Of a stretch of DNA of 64,000 nt, positions 45,299 through 54,701 are shown piece by piece (positions within the stretch are counted from its first letter, which is position 1; every line of letters begins with the position of its first letter). A model generated the notes under the pieces. That model was not told where the DNA came from. It made no database searches and saw only the letters and a list, made by a program, of their open reading frames with translations. The stretch lies in the NCBI RefSeq assembly GCF_032930845.1, contig NZ_CP136758.1, forward strand, positions 3,020,879 through 3,084,878, written 5' to 3'. A program made the position numbers and the translations under genes. This DNA comes from Parvularcula sp. LCG005. Its GTDB lineage: Bacteria; Pseudomonadota; Alphaproteobacteria; Caulobacterales; Parvularculaceae.

Positions 45299-45501
45299 GG
45301 AATTTTCCTCACCTGTCAAAACATTATAGGACAACGGTTTTTGCCGCTGTCCGAATTACGGCGGATACTAACGAACGGCCTCTTCGCTGTCTTGTCCTGC
45401 GCTAACAAAATCGGCCGTTTTACGGGAAAAAGGCACATAGATTGCACAGTCCGGCTCGGCACGGTCGGTGATGCATTGCACCATTTATCAGGCAGTGCCG
45501 C

Positions 45502-45554
45502 GGGGACCATCTGGGGGTCTCCTGAAAGGCCGTAGCGTTTCTGCTGCGGCCTTT
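45502..45554 (+). ncRNA. Tandem hairpin leader or small RNA before hrcA
   Basis: Two adjoining stem-loops: 45502-45508 with 45516-45522 (seven bp, one G-T) and 45525-45536 with 45543-45554 (twelve bp including the flanking AAA/TTT, one T-G, loop GTTTCT). The second ends 12 bases before the hrcA ATG and looks like an intrinsic terminator. Either a small RNA ends here or hrcA is attenuated. No Rfam family recognised. The rest of 45299-45501 holds no gene. Confidence 0.4.
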
Positions 45555-45566
45555 CTACATAGGGGT

Positions 45567-46601
45567 ATGGCAGCACTGAATGACATGGATGCGCGTGCGC
45601 GCGCGATCTTCAAGCAACTGGTCGAAACCTATCTCGATACCGGACAGCCCGTCGGGTCGCGGACCCTGTCCCGTATTCCCGCGCTGGACCTGTCCCCGGC
45701 GACGATCCGCAACGTGATGTCCGATCTGGCAGCCATCGGTCTGCTGGATGCGCCGCACGCCTCGGCAGGGCGCATGCCCACCGATCTTGGCCTGCGGCTC
45801 TTCGTTGATGGCCTGATGGAAGTCGGCGCGCCTTCAGCGGAGGATCGCCGCGCGCTGGAAGATGAGGCCGGGACGAGGGGGGATGCTGCGGCCCTGCTCG
45901 ATCGGGCGGCGAGCCAGCTTTCCGGTCTGACCCAGACCGCCACCATGATCGTGACCGACAAGGCCGACCGACCGCTGAAACATGTCAGTTTTGTACCGCT
46001 GGATGACACGCGGGCGCTGATGGTGCTGGTTGACCGCGCCGGCGATGTGGAGAACCGCATTCTGACGATTCCGGCAGGACTGCCCGCCTCGGCCCTGATC
46101 CAGGCCGCCAATTTCCTCAATGCACAGATGGCCGGGCGCACGCTGCAGGATGCCGAGCGTCAGGTGTCCGCCGAAATCGAGGCCAAACAGGGCGAACTCG
46201 ACAGCCTGACCACGGACCTTGTCAAACGCGGTATTGCCGAGCTTGTAGGGCGGCCGGGCATACCGCCGCAGTTGATTATCCGTGGGCAGGCGCACCTGAT
46301 CCAGGGGGCGGAGACGGATCTGGGCCGGCTACAGAAGCTGTTCATCGATCTTGAGCGGCGGCAGGGTATTTCCGATCTCCTCTCGGCAGCGAAGGCTGGG
46401 GAGGGGGTGCGGATCTTTATCGGTGCTGAAAACCCGCTGTTCAGCCTGTCGGGAAGTTCGGTCATTGCGTCACCCTATCGCGACAGCGACCGCAACATCA
46501 TCGGTGTGATCGGTGTCGTGGGTCCGACACGGCTCAATTATGGCCGGGTCATACCGCTGGTGGATTACACAGCGGAAGTCGTCAGCCGCATGATGCGCTG
46601 A
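45567..46601 (+). CDS. hrcA: Heat-inducible transcription repressor HrcA
   Basis: 344-residue repressor of chaperone genes. N-terminal winged helix MDARARAIFKQLVETYLDTG and PVGSRTLSRIPALDLSPATI plus RNVMSDLAAIGLL; C-terminal HrcA dimer domain with IRIFIGAENPLFSLSGSSVI-like VRIFIGAENPLFSLSGSSVI and VGPTRLNYGRVIPLVDYTA. I start at ATG 45567, as in other HrcA proteins; the frame is open further upstream through a hairpin region. I found no CIRCE inverted repeat (TTAGCACTC-n9-GAGTGCTAA) before hrcA, grpE, dnaK or dnaJ in this window, so its targets (usually groESL) are elsewhere. Confidence 0.95.
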   Translation: MAALNDMDARARAIFKQLVETYLDTGQPVGSRTLSRIPALDLSPATIRNVMSDLAAIGLLDAPHASAGRMPTDLGLRLFVDGLMEVGAPSAEDRRALEDEAGTRGDAAALLDRAASQLSGLTQTATMIVTDKADRPLKHVSFVPLDDTRALMVLVDRAGDVENRILTIPAGLPASALIQAANFLNAQMAGRTLQDAERQVSAEIEAKQGELDSLTTDLVKRGIAELVGRPGIPPQLIIRGQAHLIQGAETDLGRLQKLFIDLERRQGISDLLSAAKAGEGVRIFIGAENPLFSLSGSSVIASPYRDSDRNIIGVIGVVGPTRLNYGRVIPLVDYTAEVVSRMMR

Positions 46602-46604
46602 CGG

Positions 46605-48674
46605 TCAGTGCAGGTGAGGTGACGCATCGCCTGCAAGCTGGTTGAGGGTCTGGATCAGTCGCCGCTCATTGACCGGTTTGGACAGGATCGGGGTGTCTTT
46701 GAGATCGAAAGGCAAATTGAGAATCCGGTCATACCCGGTGGAGAAGAGGAGCGGCACGCCCATCTCTGCCAGTTTGATCGCAATCTCGATGGAGGGTTTG
46801 CCGGCAAGATTGGCGTCAAGGACGGCCAGGTCCGGACGGCCCCGAGCCACCGCTGCCAGTCCTTCTTCCAGTGACCCGCAGACGTCATAGATGCCATATC
46901 CTGCATCGGCGACCATCTGTTCGATATCCATGGCGATAATGGCTTCGTCCTCAACAATCAGGACCTGTGGAATATCGCTGTGCTTGACGTCTTCCGGCTG
47001 CGTTACGGTCACGTTCAGCTCGGACACCTGTTCATTGAGGGGCAGCACGATATCGCAGACAAAGCCGGTCTCAGTCTGATGATGCTGGATGGTGCCGGAC
47101 AATTGGGAACATACCACCCGTTCGATCAGCGCTGATTCAAGGGCCCAACTGGTCGTATCGGACTTTGGCGTATGGTCGCCCGGCATGATTTCGACCCATG
47201 ACAAATGGACGAACTGCCGGGAGTCGACGGACCAGTTCAAAAACAGCTCGCCGCCTTGGTAAGGCAATACACCGTTATGAACCGCATTGCTGGTCAGCTC
47301 GTGGATCACGATCGCCACTGCCTGCGCATAGAGCGGTGACAGCATGACGTCTGGCCCATCGATCTGGATCGTGGCGTTGATCGTGTCGGAGAACCGGTCA
47401 AGCTCCTCCCCGATCAGGCGGTGCAGGGAGATATTCGTCCACCGTTCTGATGACAGCAACGTGTGAGCGCGTGAGAGGGCGCCAATGCGCTCCTCGACCT
47501 TGCGGTGAAATGTATCGACGTCATCAGCGGTGGTGAGACGGACCACGGATTGAGCCACGGCGAGAGCGTTGCGCGCGCGGTGATCGATCTCCCGCATCAT
47601 CGACCGTTCGCGCAGGATCGATTCTTCTCTGTCGACCCATGTCATGGTTCGCTCATACGCCGCTTTCACGGCGCTGATGTCGTATTCGCTCCAGGCGCGA
47701 ACGGATTGGGACTGAACCACGACGGTGCCTGCCATGAGGTCGCCGATAAAACGTGGTACGACCAGAAGACTACGGGTGGTATGGCCACTGCCGGTATGAC
47801 CGAGCAGCATCTGATCGGTGGCCGACAGCCCTGCAAGATCATTGATCGCGCTGGCCTGCCCCGCCACGATGGCCTGACGGACAGACTGAATTCGGCTGGC
47901 GGCATCGACGATGGGTTCGAGCGCGTCGCCTGCGTCCTTTGTCCAGCGCTGCATGGCAACCTGATGAGTCTCACCGGACTGGGTCGTCGTGATCAGCAGG
48001 GAGTCGACGTTGAGATACTCGCCAAGCTCTGCCATGGCGCGCCGCTGGCCATCGTCGGTGTCACTGGCTTGGCCAAGGGCCGCTTCCAGATCGACGATCA
48101 GCTTCATCTGCCGCGTCCCGATAACTTGGGCGGTCGTTTCCATGCCGGAATTATAGATTCCGCCAATCTGACCGTTGAGGCGGAGAATGGGCGTGAAATT
48201 GTATGACCAGTAGGTCTCCTCGGGCACGCCTTGCCGGGCCATGGGCAGCATCTGATCGTGCAGGGAGAGGCCTCGTCCCTCCTGCAGCACCTGGTCAAAT
48301 TGCGGTTTGATGATCGACCAGATGTCGGGCCACACATCCTCGGCTCTCTCACCAAGACAGTCCGGGTGACGGGGGCCCGGGATTGTCGACCAGGCATCGT
48401 TGTAAAGCAGCCAGTGCTCGTCACCCCAGTATATGGCGGTTGGGAAGGCGGAATTCAGGCAGATGCCAAGGGAGACGCGAAGGGCTTCCGGCCATTGTTC
48501 GACGGGTCCCAGTGGATGATTGGTCCAGTCATAGTCTCTGATCCGGCGGGACATTTCATTGTCGCCAGCCAGAAACTGCAAAGCACCATCGCTAGAGATC
48601 GGTGATCCCGACATCAAAAACTGCCCCTGAACTATAACCTGAGTTATGCCGCCCAAGTCAGAAGTCGAGCCCAT
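46605..48674 (-). CDS. HWE-family histidine kinase with C-terminal receiver
   Basis: 689-residue hybrid kinase, soluble. Order: PAS-like domain (about 50-185, DYDWTNHPLGPVEQWPEALR is typical of HWE/PAS proteins), GAF-like domain (about 190-345), HWE kinase core with phospho-acceptor His in REIDHRARNALAVAQSVV and the N-box HELTSNAVHNGVL, then a receiver domain (VLIVEDEAIIAMDIEQMV, acceptor Asp in LAVLDANLAG, Lys in PILSKP). Such hybrids often feed the alphaproteobacterial general stress or light/redox responses. It lies between hrcA and grpE, convergent with hrcA. Later in-frame ATGs (48614, 48554) are possible starts. Confidence 0.9.
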   Translation of the reverse strand: MGSTSDLGGITQVIVQGQFLMSGSPISSDGALQFLAGDNEMSRRIRDYDWTNHPLGPVEQWPEALRVSLGICLNSAFPTAIYWGDEHWLLYNDAWSTIPGPRHPDCLGERAEDVWPDIWSIIKPQFDQVLQEGRGLSLHDQMLPMARQGVPEETYWSYNFTPILRLNGQIGGIYNSGMETTAQVIGTRQMKLIVDLEAALGQASDTDDGQRRAMAELGEYLNVDSLLITTTQSGETHQVAMQRWTKDAGDALEPIVDAASRIQSVRQAIVAGQASAINDLAGLSATDQMLLGHTGSGHTTRSLLVVPRFIGDLMAGTVVVQSQSVRAWSEYDISAVKAAYERTMTWVDREESILRERSMMREIDHRARNALAVAQSVVRLTTADDVDTFHRKVEERIGALSRAHTLLSSERWTNISLHRLIGEELDRFSDTINATIQIDGPDVMLSPLYAQAVAIVIHELTSNAVHNGVLPYQGGELFLNWSVDSRQFVHLSWVEIMPGDHTPKSDTTSWALESALIERVVCSQLSGTIQHHQTETGFVCDIVLPLNEQVSELNVTVTQPEDVKHSDIPQVLIVEDEAIIAMDIEQMVADAGYGIYDVCGSLEEGLAAVARGRPDLAVLDANLAGKPSIEIAIKLAEMGVPLLFSTGYDRILNLPFDLKDTPILSKPVNERRLIQTLNQLAGDASPHLH

Positions 48675-48715
48675 AAGAACCGAAAAAAGCTAAGCTTCTA
48701 TTGGGAATTTTCTGA

Positions 48716-49033
48716 TTACGGCAGATTTTCGCTCACGTACCGCGCGTAACCATCACTTGTTGCAACCGGTGACAGTATAAGAATTTCGGGTTCGTCATAG
48801 GGATGTATTTCAATCAGCCGTTCCACGAGAGCCGAGAGGTGCTCAACCGTGGTCTTGAACTCGCAGCGGATCTCCGCATCCCGCTGGATTTCGCCATCCC
48901 ACAAATAGACGCTGTTGATCTCTGTCAGATGCACGCAAACGGCGAACTGTTCCTCGATCAGCACGCGCGCCATGGTGTCCGCCACTTCCCGACTGGCGAC
49001 AGTGGTCTGGACAATTGCGATCTCACCCGTCAT
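48716..49033 (-). CDS. cutA: CutA1 divalent-cation tolerance protein
   Basis: 105-residue trimeric ferredoxin-like protein. Conserved VQTTVASREVADTMARVLIE, CVHLTEINSVYLWDGEIQRD, and EIHPYDEPEILILSP near the C-terminus. The ATG 49033 gives the family length; the open frame upstream, antisense to grpE, has no support. Role in copper or other metal tolerance is traditional but weakly established. Shares a short divergent region with grpE. Confidence 0.93.
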   Translation of the reverse strand: MTGEIAIVQTTVASREVADTMARVLIEEQFAVCVHLTEINSVYLWDGEIQRDAEIRCEFKTTVEHLSALVERLIEIHPYDEPEILILSPVATSDGYARYVSENLP

Positions 49034-49046
49034 CAACGCTTCCTTC

Positions 49047-49075
49047 CTTGAAGTGACGCGGCTGCCTCCGTACAT
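49047..49075 (+). promoter_or_regulatory. Possible heat-shock sigma promoter of grpE
   Basis: CTTGAA at 49047-49052 matches the sigma-32 -35 element; after 17 bases GTACAT stands where the -10 is expected, a poor match. It is 45 bases from the grpE ATG. Weak prediction. Confidence 0.3.
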
Positions 49076-49120
49076 GCCGACGTCCACCATGAAAACTGCT
49101 ATCAGGAACTGCATCTGATC

Positions 49121-49753
49121 ATGACCGATACCCCTGGCAATATGAACGAACCGACCGACACAGAGGCGTTCGACACTGCCGCAGATGAGGATTTCGGGGA
49201 GCCGATCCCGGAGCATCTGCGTGACGACGTTCTGGATGGAGCGCAAATCAAGCGTCTCGCCGAGGAGCGCATCGCAGAGCTGACCGCCGAGATCGAGGAG
49301 CACAAGGAACGTGCGCTGCGCCTCGGTGCCGAACTCGAAAATACCCGCCGCAGAGCCGAGCGTGAAAAGCAGGATGCGGCGCGTTACGGCATTTCCAGCT
49401 TTGCCCGCGATCTTCTGTCGGTGTCAGACAATTTCGCCCGTGCTCTTGAACTCGCGCCTGCCGACCCGACGGCCATGGATGCCGAGGCACTCAACGGCCT
49501 CCTGAATGGTCTGCGCATGACCGAAAAGGAATTGCTGACCGTTTTTGAGCGTAATGGCGTGAAACGGATCTTCCCCGAGGGCGAAAAATTCGACCCGAAC
49601 GTGCACCAGGCTATTGCGCAGGTGCCCGGCGGCGGCGCACCGCGGGATACCGTCGTCAACGTCGTCGCGCCCGGCTTTCTGATCGGTGATCGGGTCATCC
49701 GTGCCGCCATGGTCACCGTGTCGACCGGGGCTGAGGCTGCCGAGCAGGCCTAA
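49121..49753 (+). CDS. grpE: Nucleotide exchange factor GrpE
   Basis: DnaK co-chaperone. 210 residues: acidic N-terminus, long helix with ERIAELTAEIEEHKERALRL and GAELENTRRRAEREKQD, then the beta domain with NGVKRIFPEGEKFDPNVHQA and VAPGFLIGDRVIRAAMVTVS. Faces cutA. The slam-like gene follows 35 bases downstream on the same strand, without visible terminator. Confidence 0.97.
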   Translation: MTDTPGNMNEPTDTEAFDTAADEDFGEPIPEHLRDDVLDGAQIKRLAEERIAELTAEIEEHKERALRLGAELENTRRRAEREKQDAARYGISSFARDLLSVSDNFARALELAPADPTAMDAEALNGLLNGLRMTEKELLTVFERNGVKRIFPEGEKFDPNVHQAIAQVPGGGAPRDTVVNVVAPGFLIGDRVIRAAMVTVSTGAEAAEQA

Positions 49754-49787
49754 CGCCCCATAAACCATTTTGCGGCCATGAAGAGGG

Positions 49788-51140
49788 ATGCTCACGCGTC
49801 GCTTTTCATGGCCGTTTTCGTTTCGCCGCTGCCTGATGGCCAGCGCGGCGGGGGCGGCGTTTATCCTGTCGGCAGGGGCCGAGGAGGTCACCACGACGGG
49901 GCAGCAGGCATTGCTGATCGCCGATCGTCTGGTAACGGAAGGGCACTACGACGAGGCCGAACAGATCCTCCGCACCCTGGCGACGGGCGACGGCACCCTG
50001 TTCGACATGCGACCGGTCGACCGACTGGCGGCCAAGATCGCGTTGAAACGGGGCAATGAGGATCGTGCGCTGGACCTGCTCGAAGGCCTTGTCGCGTTCG
50101 ACCCGGCCGATCACGCGACCCGGATGGACCTGATCCAGGTACTGATGAAAACAGGCCATGACCGCCGGGCTGCCCGACACCTGCGGCACCTCGAAAACTC
50201 CGATATTCCGGCTCCGCTGGCGGCGCTTGTGCGCAAGGAACAGGCCGTGATCGAGCAGCGCCGGACGGTGCGGTTCAGCGTCAATGCCGCCGCCGCGCCG
50301 AGCACCAATATCAATTCTGCGACGTCCAGTGAGACCTTCGACTTTCTCGGCTTCATTCCGCTGCCGCTGGATGATGAGGCGCGTGCCCAGTCCGGTATAG
50401 GCGTAAACTGGGGCGTGGGGGGCAGTTTCAGTCCGATCCTGACCCGGCGCTTGCGCGGTCACATGGCGGTGCGCGGATCGATGATGGATTACACCCATTC
50501 CAATTTTGACCAAGCGGGAGCAGGGGCAGAGATCGGCCTGCGCCTTGGTGGCCTTAACCCGCGCGGCCTGCGCGGCTCCGCGATCCTGTCTGCCAACCGG
50601 CGATTTTTTGGCGGTGATCCCTATGCTGACAGTGTCGGCCTGACCCTGACGGCAGAGCGTCTTCTGACAGAGCGCTGGGGGATGGGCATCCAGCTGTCGG
50701 CCGCCGAGGTGGACTATGATTTTCGGCCCGACCGCAATGGTCCTGTGCTCAGTGCAGGTGTGCAGAGCTTTTACGGTCTGACCCCCTCTCTCACGATCAT
50801 GGCATCGACCTCGCTGACAAGGGAGGAGGCGGAGGCAAAGACGGAGTCGAACACCCAGTGGGCATACGGCTTGGGGGCCTACGCAACCCTGCCTGCGCAT
50901 GTGCGGCTCGGCGTGTCGCCGACTTTCTACACGCGGGAATATGACGCCCTCTCAGGCTTCTATGGCCGACTTCGTGAGGATGAGACGCTGGATATCGCCG
51001 TGCGTCTGGCCAAGCTGGACTGGAGTGTGGCCGGGTTTTCGCCGTCGCTAAACTATCGCTACACGGATAATGATTCGACGATTTCCCTGTTCAGTTATGA
51101 GAAGCAGGGTGTCGATATCGGTTTCACCAGCTCGTTCTGA
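49788..51140 (+). CDS. Slam-type surface lipoprotein assembly modifier (DUF560)
   Basis: 450-residue outer-membrane protein of the Slam family (type XI secretion), which carries surface lipoproteins such as TbpB across the outer membrane. Signal: basic RRFSWPFSFRRC then a hydrophobic core to SAGA-EE near 31. Residues about 38-150 hold TPR-like repeats (IADRLVTEGHYDEAEQILRT; KRGNEDRALDLLEGLVAFDP; VLMKTGHDRRAARHLRHLEN). From about 165 a fourteen-strand-type barrel, with the family C-terminus YEKQGVDIGFTSSF ending in Phe. The convergent neighbour at 51162-52376 encodes a TbpB-barrel lipoprotein, the expected cargo. In the gap to grpE I see no terminator, so read-through expression with grpE is possible. 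Confidence 0.85.
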   Translation: MLTRRFSWPFSFRRCLMASAAGAAFILSAGAEEVTTTGQQALLIADRLVTEGHYDEAEQILRTLATGDGTLFDMRPVDRLAAKIALKRGNEDRALDLLEGLVAFDPADHATRMDLIQVLMKTGHDRRAARHLRHLENSDIPAPLAALVRKEQAVIEQRRTVRFSVNAAAAPSTNINSATSSETFDFLGFIPLPLDDEARAQSGIGVNWGVGGSFSPILTRRLRGHMAVRGSMMDYTHSNFDQAGAGAEIGLRLGGLNPRGLRGSAILSANRRFFGGDPYADSVGLTLTAERLLTERWGMGIQLSAAEVDYDFRPDRNGPVLSAGVQSFYGLTPSLTIMASTSLTREEAEAKTESNTQWAYGLGAYATLPAHVRLGVSPTFYTREYDALSGFYGRLREDETLDIAVRLAKLDWSVAGFSPSLNYRYTDNDSTISLFSYEKQGVDIGFTSSF

Positions 51141-51161
51141 ACGAGCGGAGAACGCAGCCGA

Positions 51162-52376
51162 TCAGTCGTCTTTCTGCTTGCCGGTGAAGGCGCCAGAAGC
51201 ATAGCTGACATCGTTTCCGAACTCAAACGTTCCGCCAATTTCATTGGCCACGGGGCCGAAGAAGGCGCCTTCGAACTCACCGACCGAATCGCCCCCGACT
51301 TCCGTCAGACTGCCTTCGAAGGTCGTCTCCGAGATCACGCCGCTGCCGATAAGATCCTTGTAGTCGAAGAACGTCGTCTCATTGCCGTTGTTGCCACCTT
51401 CTCGAATGATCGTGCCGAGGGTCAGGTCGAAAAGTCCGGTGAGAAAATTGACGTCCATCGTAACGCTTCCGGTCAGCGAACGGATAGAGTTGTTGGTCAG
51501 GACCGTCCCGACGATTTTGCCTTCATAGTCGACAGAGCCGGAGGTTGGCATTTCGCCCAGCGGCGTGCGGTGGCCAAAGATGAGGTGGACAACCTGCTCT
51601 TCGCCATTGTCGTAGAACTCGTAAAAGCTGCCAATCGCGACGGTTTCGGTCGACCGCTCCGGCCGTTCGTCATCGTCCATTTTCGTGGCTTCGTAATAGC
51701 CGTATCCATCGGGAATAGAATAGTAATACAAGAATTGATCGCAGCAATCGAGGTTGCTTTGCGCCGCGGCGATCAGATCTGCAGCTCTTTTCTGTTCGTC
51801 CTCGTTATCGGAGTCCTGCATTTCTTCCAGTTTGGTGGCGACGCTCTGCCAGTTGCTGTTTGCGTCAATGCCTTCAAGCGGCCAGCGGGCCGAAAAGCCG
51901 TTTGCGCCTGAAGCATAGAATTTGGCGACCGCGGCATTGTCCTGCAGAATGTCTTGAGGTGTTTGCAGCAGAATATCGTACAGGCGTTGATCTATAGAAC
52001 CTGCATCGGTTTCGATCTCAAAATGAAATTCATTCAGGGCTGCGTTGTACGTCATGGTATTGCCGCTACCGAACGTTTCGCTGCCGTCGCTGTCGCGAAC
52101 CAGACCGTTCGGACCGTTCCCAAAGGGTCCGGGGTCACCATCCTCAGCAAAGTCGGCACGGAAAGCCGTGACGACCAGATCAAATTCTTCATCAACCGCG
52201 CGCGCTTGACCCGGAGAGCCGAACGACAGGTCGGAGAGCAGCAGGTTGCGTTGGGGAGCGACGACGCCCGAATCTTCAAAACGGATCGGATCGGTGCTGT
52301 CCGGTGTCCCGGAGCTGGCGCATGCAACAAGGCCACAGGCGGCCAAGGCCACTACCGAAAAATGGTCAACGCGCAT
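51162..52376 (-). CDS. TbpB-barrel lipoprotein, likely Slam cargo
   Basis: 404 residues from ATG 52376. Signal with lipobox GLVAC (Cys19), then a Ser/Asp/Thr-rich anchor region. No known domain in the first 270 residues apart from an acidic, Tyr-rich section with a CC pair. The C-terminal 120 residues form an eight-strand barrel of the transferrin-binding-protein type: repeated G-x-V-T-M-D-V-N-F, SGVISETTFEGSLTEVGG, VGEFEGAFFGPVANEIGGTF and the closing ASGAFTGKQK. The phrase GxFxGxFFGPxAxExGGxF is the hallmark of this fold. The end-to-end orientation toward the Slam gene supports it being the exported surface lipoprotein; ligand (metal carrier, haem or other) unknown. Confidence 0.8.
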   Translation of the reverse strand: MRVDHFSVVALAACGLVACASSGTPDSTDPIRFEDSGVVAPQRNLLLSDLSFGSPGQARAVDEEFDLVVTAFRADFAEDGDPGPFGNGPNGLVRDSDGSETFGSGNTMTYNAALNEFHFEIETDAGSIDQRLYDILLQTPQDILQDNAAVAKFYASGANGFSARWPLEGIDANSNWQSVATKLEEMQDSDNEDEQKRAADLIAAAQSNLDCCDQFLYYYSIPDGYGYYEATKMDDDERPERSTETVAIGSFYEFYDNGEEQVVHLIFGHRTPLGEMPTSGSVDYEGKIVGTVLTNNSIRSLTGSVTMDVNFLTGLFDLTLGTIIREGGNNGNETTFFDYKDLIGSGVISETTFEGSLTEVGGDSVGEFEGAFFGPVANEIGGTFEFGNDVSYASGAFTGKQKDD

Positions 52377-52500
52377 GATGGGCAATCCCTCGAACCACAA
52401 GAAAATTCGCCATTTTCTAGCGCATTGAGGTGAACAGCCCTTTAAGCCGACAAGCGAAAGGACAGTGCAAATTTTCCTGCGCGAGGAAGGGGGCAGACCT

Positions 52501-52529
52501 GTTGAAGGCGTGATGAGGGCTCCTTATAT
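52501..52529 (+). promoter_or_regulatory. Candidate heat-shock (sigma-32) promoter of dnaK
   Basis: GTTGAA at 52501-52506, 15-base spacer, then CCTTATAT at 52522-52529, close to the alphaproteobacterial sigma-32 pattern CTTGAA / CYTATNT. It lies 137 bases before the dnaK ATG in the 290-base gene-free leader, where no other gene or CIRCE repeat is seen. Confidence 0.5.
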
Positions 52530-52665
52530 CCGGCGCGGACCAAGAGGATTAACCTCACCCACACACCTCGAAGAGGCTGCAACATTGGTGGCTTTGGTGG
52601 TGACAAGCGTTGTCGCTGCCGTTACGAGCACCGATCCCGCGGCTTGCTGATTATGGAGAATGTAC

Positions 52666-54588
52666 ATGGCCAAAGTGATTGGCATCGACCTTGGAACGAC
52701 CAACTCCTGCGTAGCAGTGATGGAAGGCAAAGAAGCCAAAGTCATTGAGAACGCAGAAGGGAACCGCACCACACCATCCGTTGTGGCCTTCAACGAAAGC
52801 GGTGAGCGCCTGATCGGCCAGCCCGCCGTGCGTCAGGCCGTGACCAACCCGAACAACACCTTTTATGCGATCAAGCGTCTGATCGGTCGTAACTTCAACG
52901 ATCCCACGGTCAAGAAAGACCAGGGCATGGTGCCTTATGAGATCGTCAAAGGTGACAATGGCGACGCATGGGTTTCTTCCCGCGGCGAAAACTACGCCCC
53001 CTCGCAGATTTCCGCCTTCGTCCTTACCAAGATGAAGGAAACGGCTGAGAACTATCTGGGCGAGCCTGTGACCCAGGCCGTCATCACGGTTCCCGCCTAC
53101 TTTAACGACGCCCAGCGTCAGGCCACGAAAGACGCCGGCAAGATCGCTGGCCTTGAGGTTCTGCGCATCATCAACGAGCCGACAGCCGCTGCGCTGGCCT
53201 ATGGCCTCGACAAGCAGGAAGGCAAGACGATTGCCGTCTATGACCTTGGTGGTGGTACGTTCGATATTTCGGTGCTCGAGATTGGCGACGGCGTCTTCGA
53301 AGTGAAGGCGACCAATGGTGACACCTTCCTTGGGGGTGAAGACTTTGACCTTCGCATCGTCGATTACCTCGCTGATACCTTCAAGAAGGATCAGGGCATC
53401 GACCTGCGCCAGGACAAGCTGGCCCTCCAGCGCCTGCGTGAGGAAGCCGAAAAGGCTAAGAAAGAGCTGTCGTCCGCTTCTGAGTATGAAGTGAACCTGC
53501 CCTACATCACGGCCGATGCGTCGGGTCCGAAACACCTCAACGTGAAACTGAGCCGCGCCAAGCTGGAAAGCCTGGTTGAGGATCTGGTCAAGCGGACGAT
53601 CGAGCCCTGTAAAGCGGCCCTGAAAGATGCGGGTGTGAACCCGAGCGACATCGACGAAGTGGTTCTGGTCGGCGGGATGACCCGCATGCCGAAGATCCAG
53701 GAAGTCGTGAAGCAGTTCTTTGGCAAGGATCCGCACAAGGGTGTGAACCCGGACGAAGTTGTGGCCAAGGGTGCCGCGATCCAGGCCGGCGTTCTGCAGG
53801 GTGACGTGAAAGACGTCCTGCTGCTCGACGTGACGCCACTGTCGCTGGGGATCGAAACCCTGGGCGGTGTCTTCACCCGCCTGATCGACCGGAACACGAC
53901 CATTCCGACCAAGAAATCCCAGGTCTTCTCGACCGCCGAAGACAATCAGTCTGCCGTGACCATTCGCGTCGCGCAGGGTGAGCGTGAGATGGCGGCCGAC
54001 AACAAGATGCTGGGCCAGTTCGACCTGACCTCCATCCCGCCTGCACCGCGCGGTGTGCCGCAGATCGAGGTGACCTTCGACATCGACGCCAACGGCATCG
54101 TGAACGTCTCGGCGAAGGACAAGGCAACGGGCAAGGAACAGTCGATCCGCATTCAGGCCTCTGGCGGTCTGTCCGACGCCGATATCGAACAGATGGTCAA
54201 GGACGCCGAAGCCAATGCGGATGCGGACAAGCAGCGCCGCGAACGCGTCGAAGCCAAGAACCAGGGCGAAAGCCTGATCCACTCCACCGAAAGCTCCCTG
54301 AAAGAGCATGGTGAGAAGATCGGCGACGCCGACAAGAAGGCCATCGAAGACGCGATTGCCGAGCTGAAGACCGTCGTCGAAAAAGACGATTCGTCCGCGG
54401 ACGACATTAACGCCAAGGTTCAGGCCCTGGCCACGGCGTCGATGAAGCTGGGCGAGGCGATCTATGGCGAAGGCAATGCCGACGCTGAAGATCAGGCCGC
54501 TGCGGCAGACGCTGCCCGCGACGCGGCGCAGGATGCCGAAATCGTCGATGCCGACTATGAAGAAGTCGACGGCGACGAAAAGAAATAA
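52666..54588 (+). CDS. dnaK: Chaperone DnaK (Hsp70)
   Basis: 640 residues. ATPase domain with [51 protein letters not shown] and [17 protein letters not shown]; substrate domain with [20 protein letters not shown] and [19 protein letters not shown]; acidic tail ending [12 protein letters not shown] 52666 has GGAG seven bases before it; an ATG six bases earlier is too close to that SD. Own promoter and terminator, so not co-transcribed with dnaJ. Confidence 0.99.
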   Translation: MAKVIGIDLGTTNSCVAVMEGKEAKVIENAEGNRTTPSVVAFNESGERLIGQPAVRQAVTNPNNTFYAIKRLIGRNFNDPTVKKDQGMVPYEIVKGDNGDAWVSSRGENYAPSQISAFVLTKMKETAENYLGEPVTQAVITVPAYFNDAQRQATKDAGKIAGLEVLRIINEPTAAALAYGLDKQEGKTIAVYDLGGGTFDISVLEIGDGVFEVKATNGDTFLGGEDFDLRIVDYLADTFKKDQGIDLRQDKLALQRLREEAEKAKKELSSASEYEVNLPYITADASGPKHLNVKLSRAKLESLVEDLVKRTIEPCKAALKDAGVNPSDIDEVVLVGGMTRMPKIQEVVKQFFGKDPHKGVNPDEVVAKGAAIQAGVLQGDVKDVLLLDVTPLSLGIETLGGVFTRLIDRNTTIPTKKSQVFSTAEDNQSAVTIRVAQGEREMAADNKMLGQFDLTSIPPAPRGVPQIEVTFDIDANGIVNVSAKDKATGKEQSIRIQASGGLSDADIEQMVKDAEANADADKQRRERVEAKNQGESLIHSTESSLKEHGEKIGDADKKAIEDAIAELKTVVEKDDSSADDINAKVQALATASMKLGEAIYGEGNADAEDQAAAADAARDAAQDAEIVDADYEEVDGDEKK

Positions 54589-54610
54589 ACGTTAAGTATG
54601 ACGTGCGAGG

Positions 54611-54638
54611 AAAAGCCCGGCTCCGGCCGGGCTTTTTT
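54611..54638 (+). terminator. Rho-independent terminator of dnaK
   Basis: Eight-bp GC stem (54614-54621 with 54626-54633), tetraloop TCCG, then six T, 23 bases after the dnaK stop. Confidence 0.93.
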
Positions 54639-54701
54639 GTATCTTCGACTTGTTATTTATCGAAAAACGATATATGAACGACGCGGGTGAGGGAGCGCAG
54701 C

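Noticed and set aside
45299..45566. CIRCE element for HrcA
   Set aside because: Searched by eye for TTAGCACTC-n9-GAGTGCTAA here and before grpE, dnaK and dnaJ; no match.
52651..54309. 552-codon open frame opposite dnaK
   Set aside because: A well known artefact of dnaK sequences: a long antisense frame caused by codon bias; no independent support.
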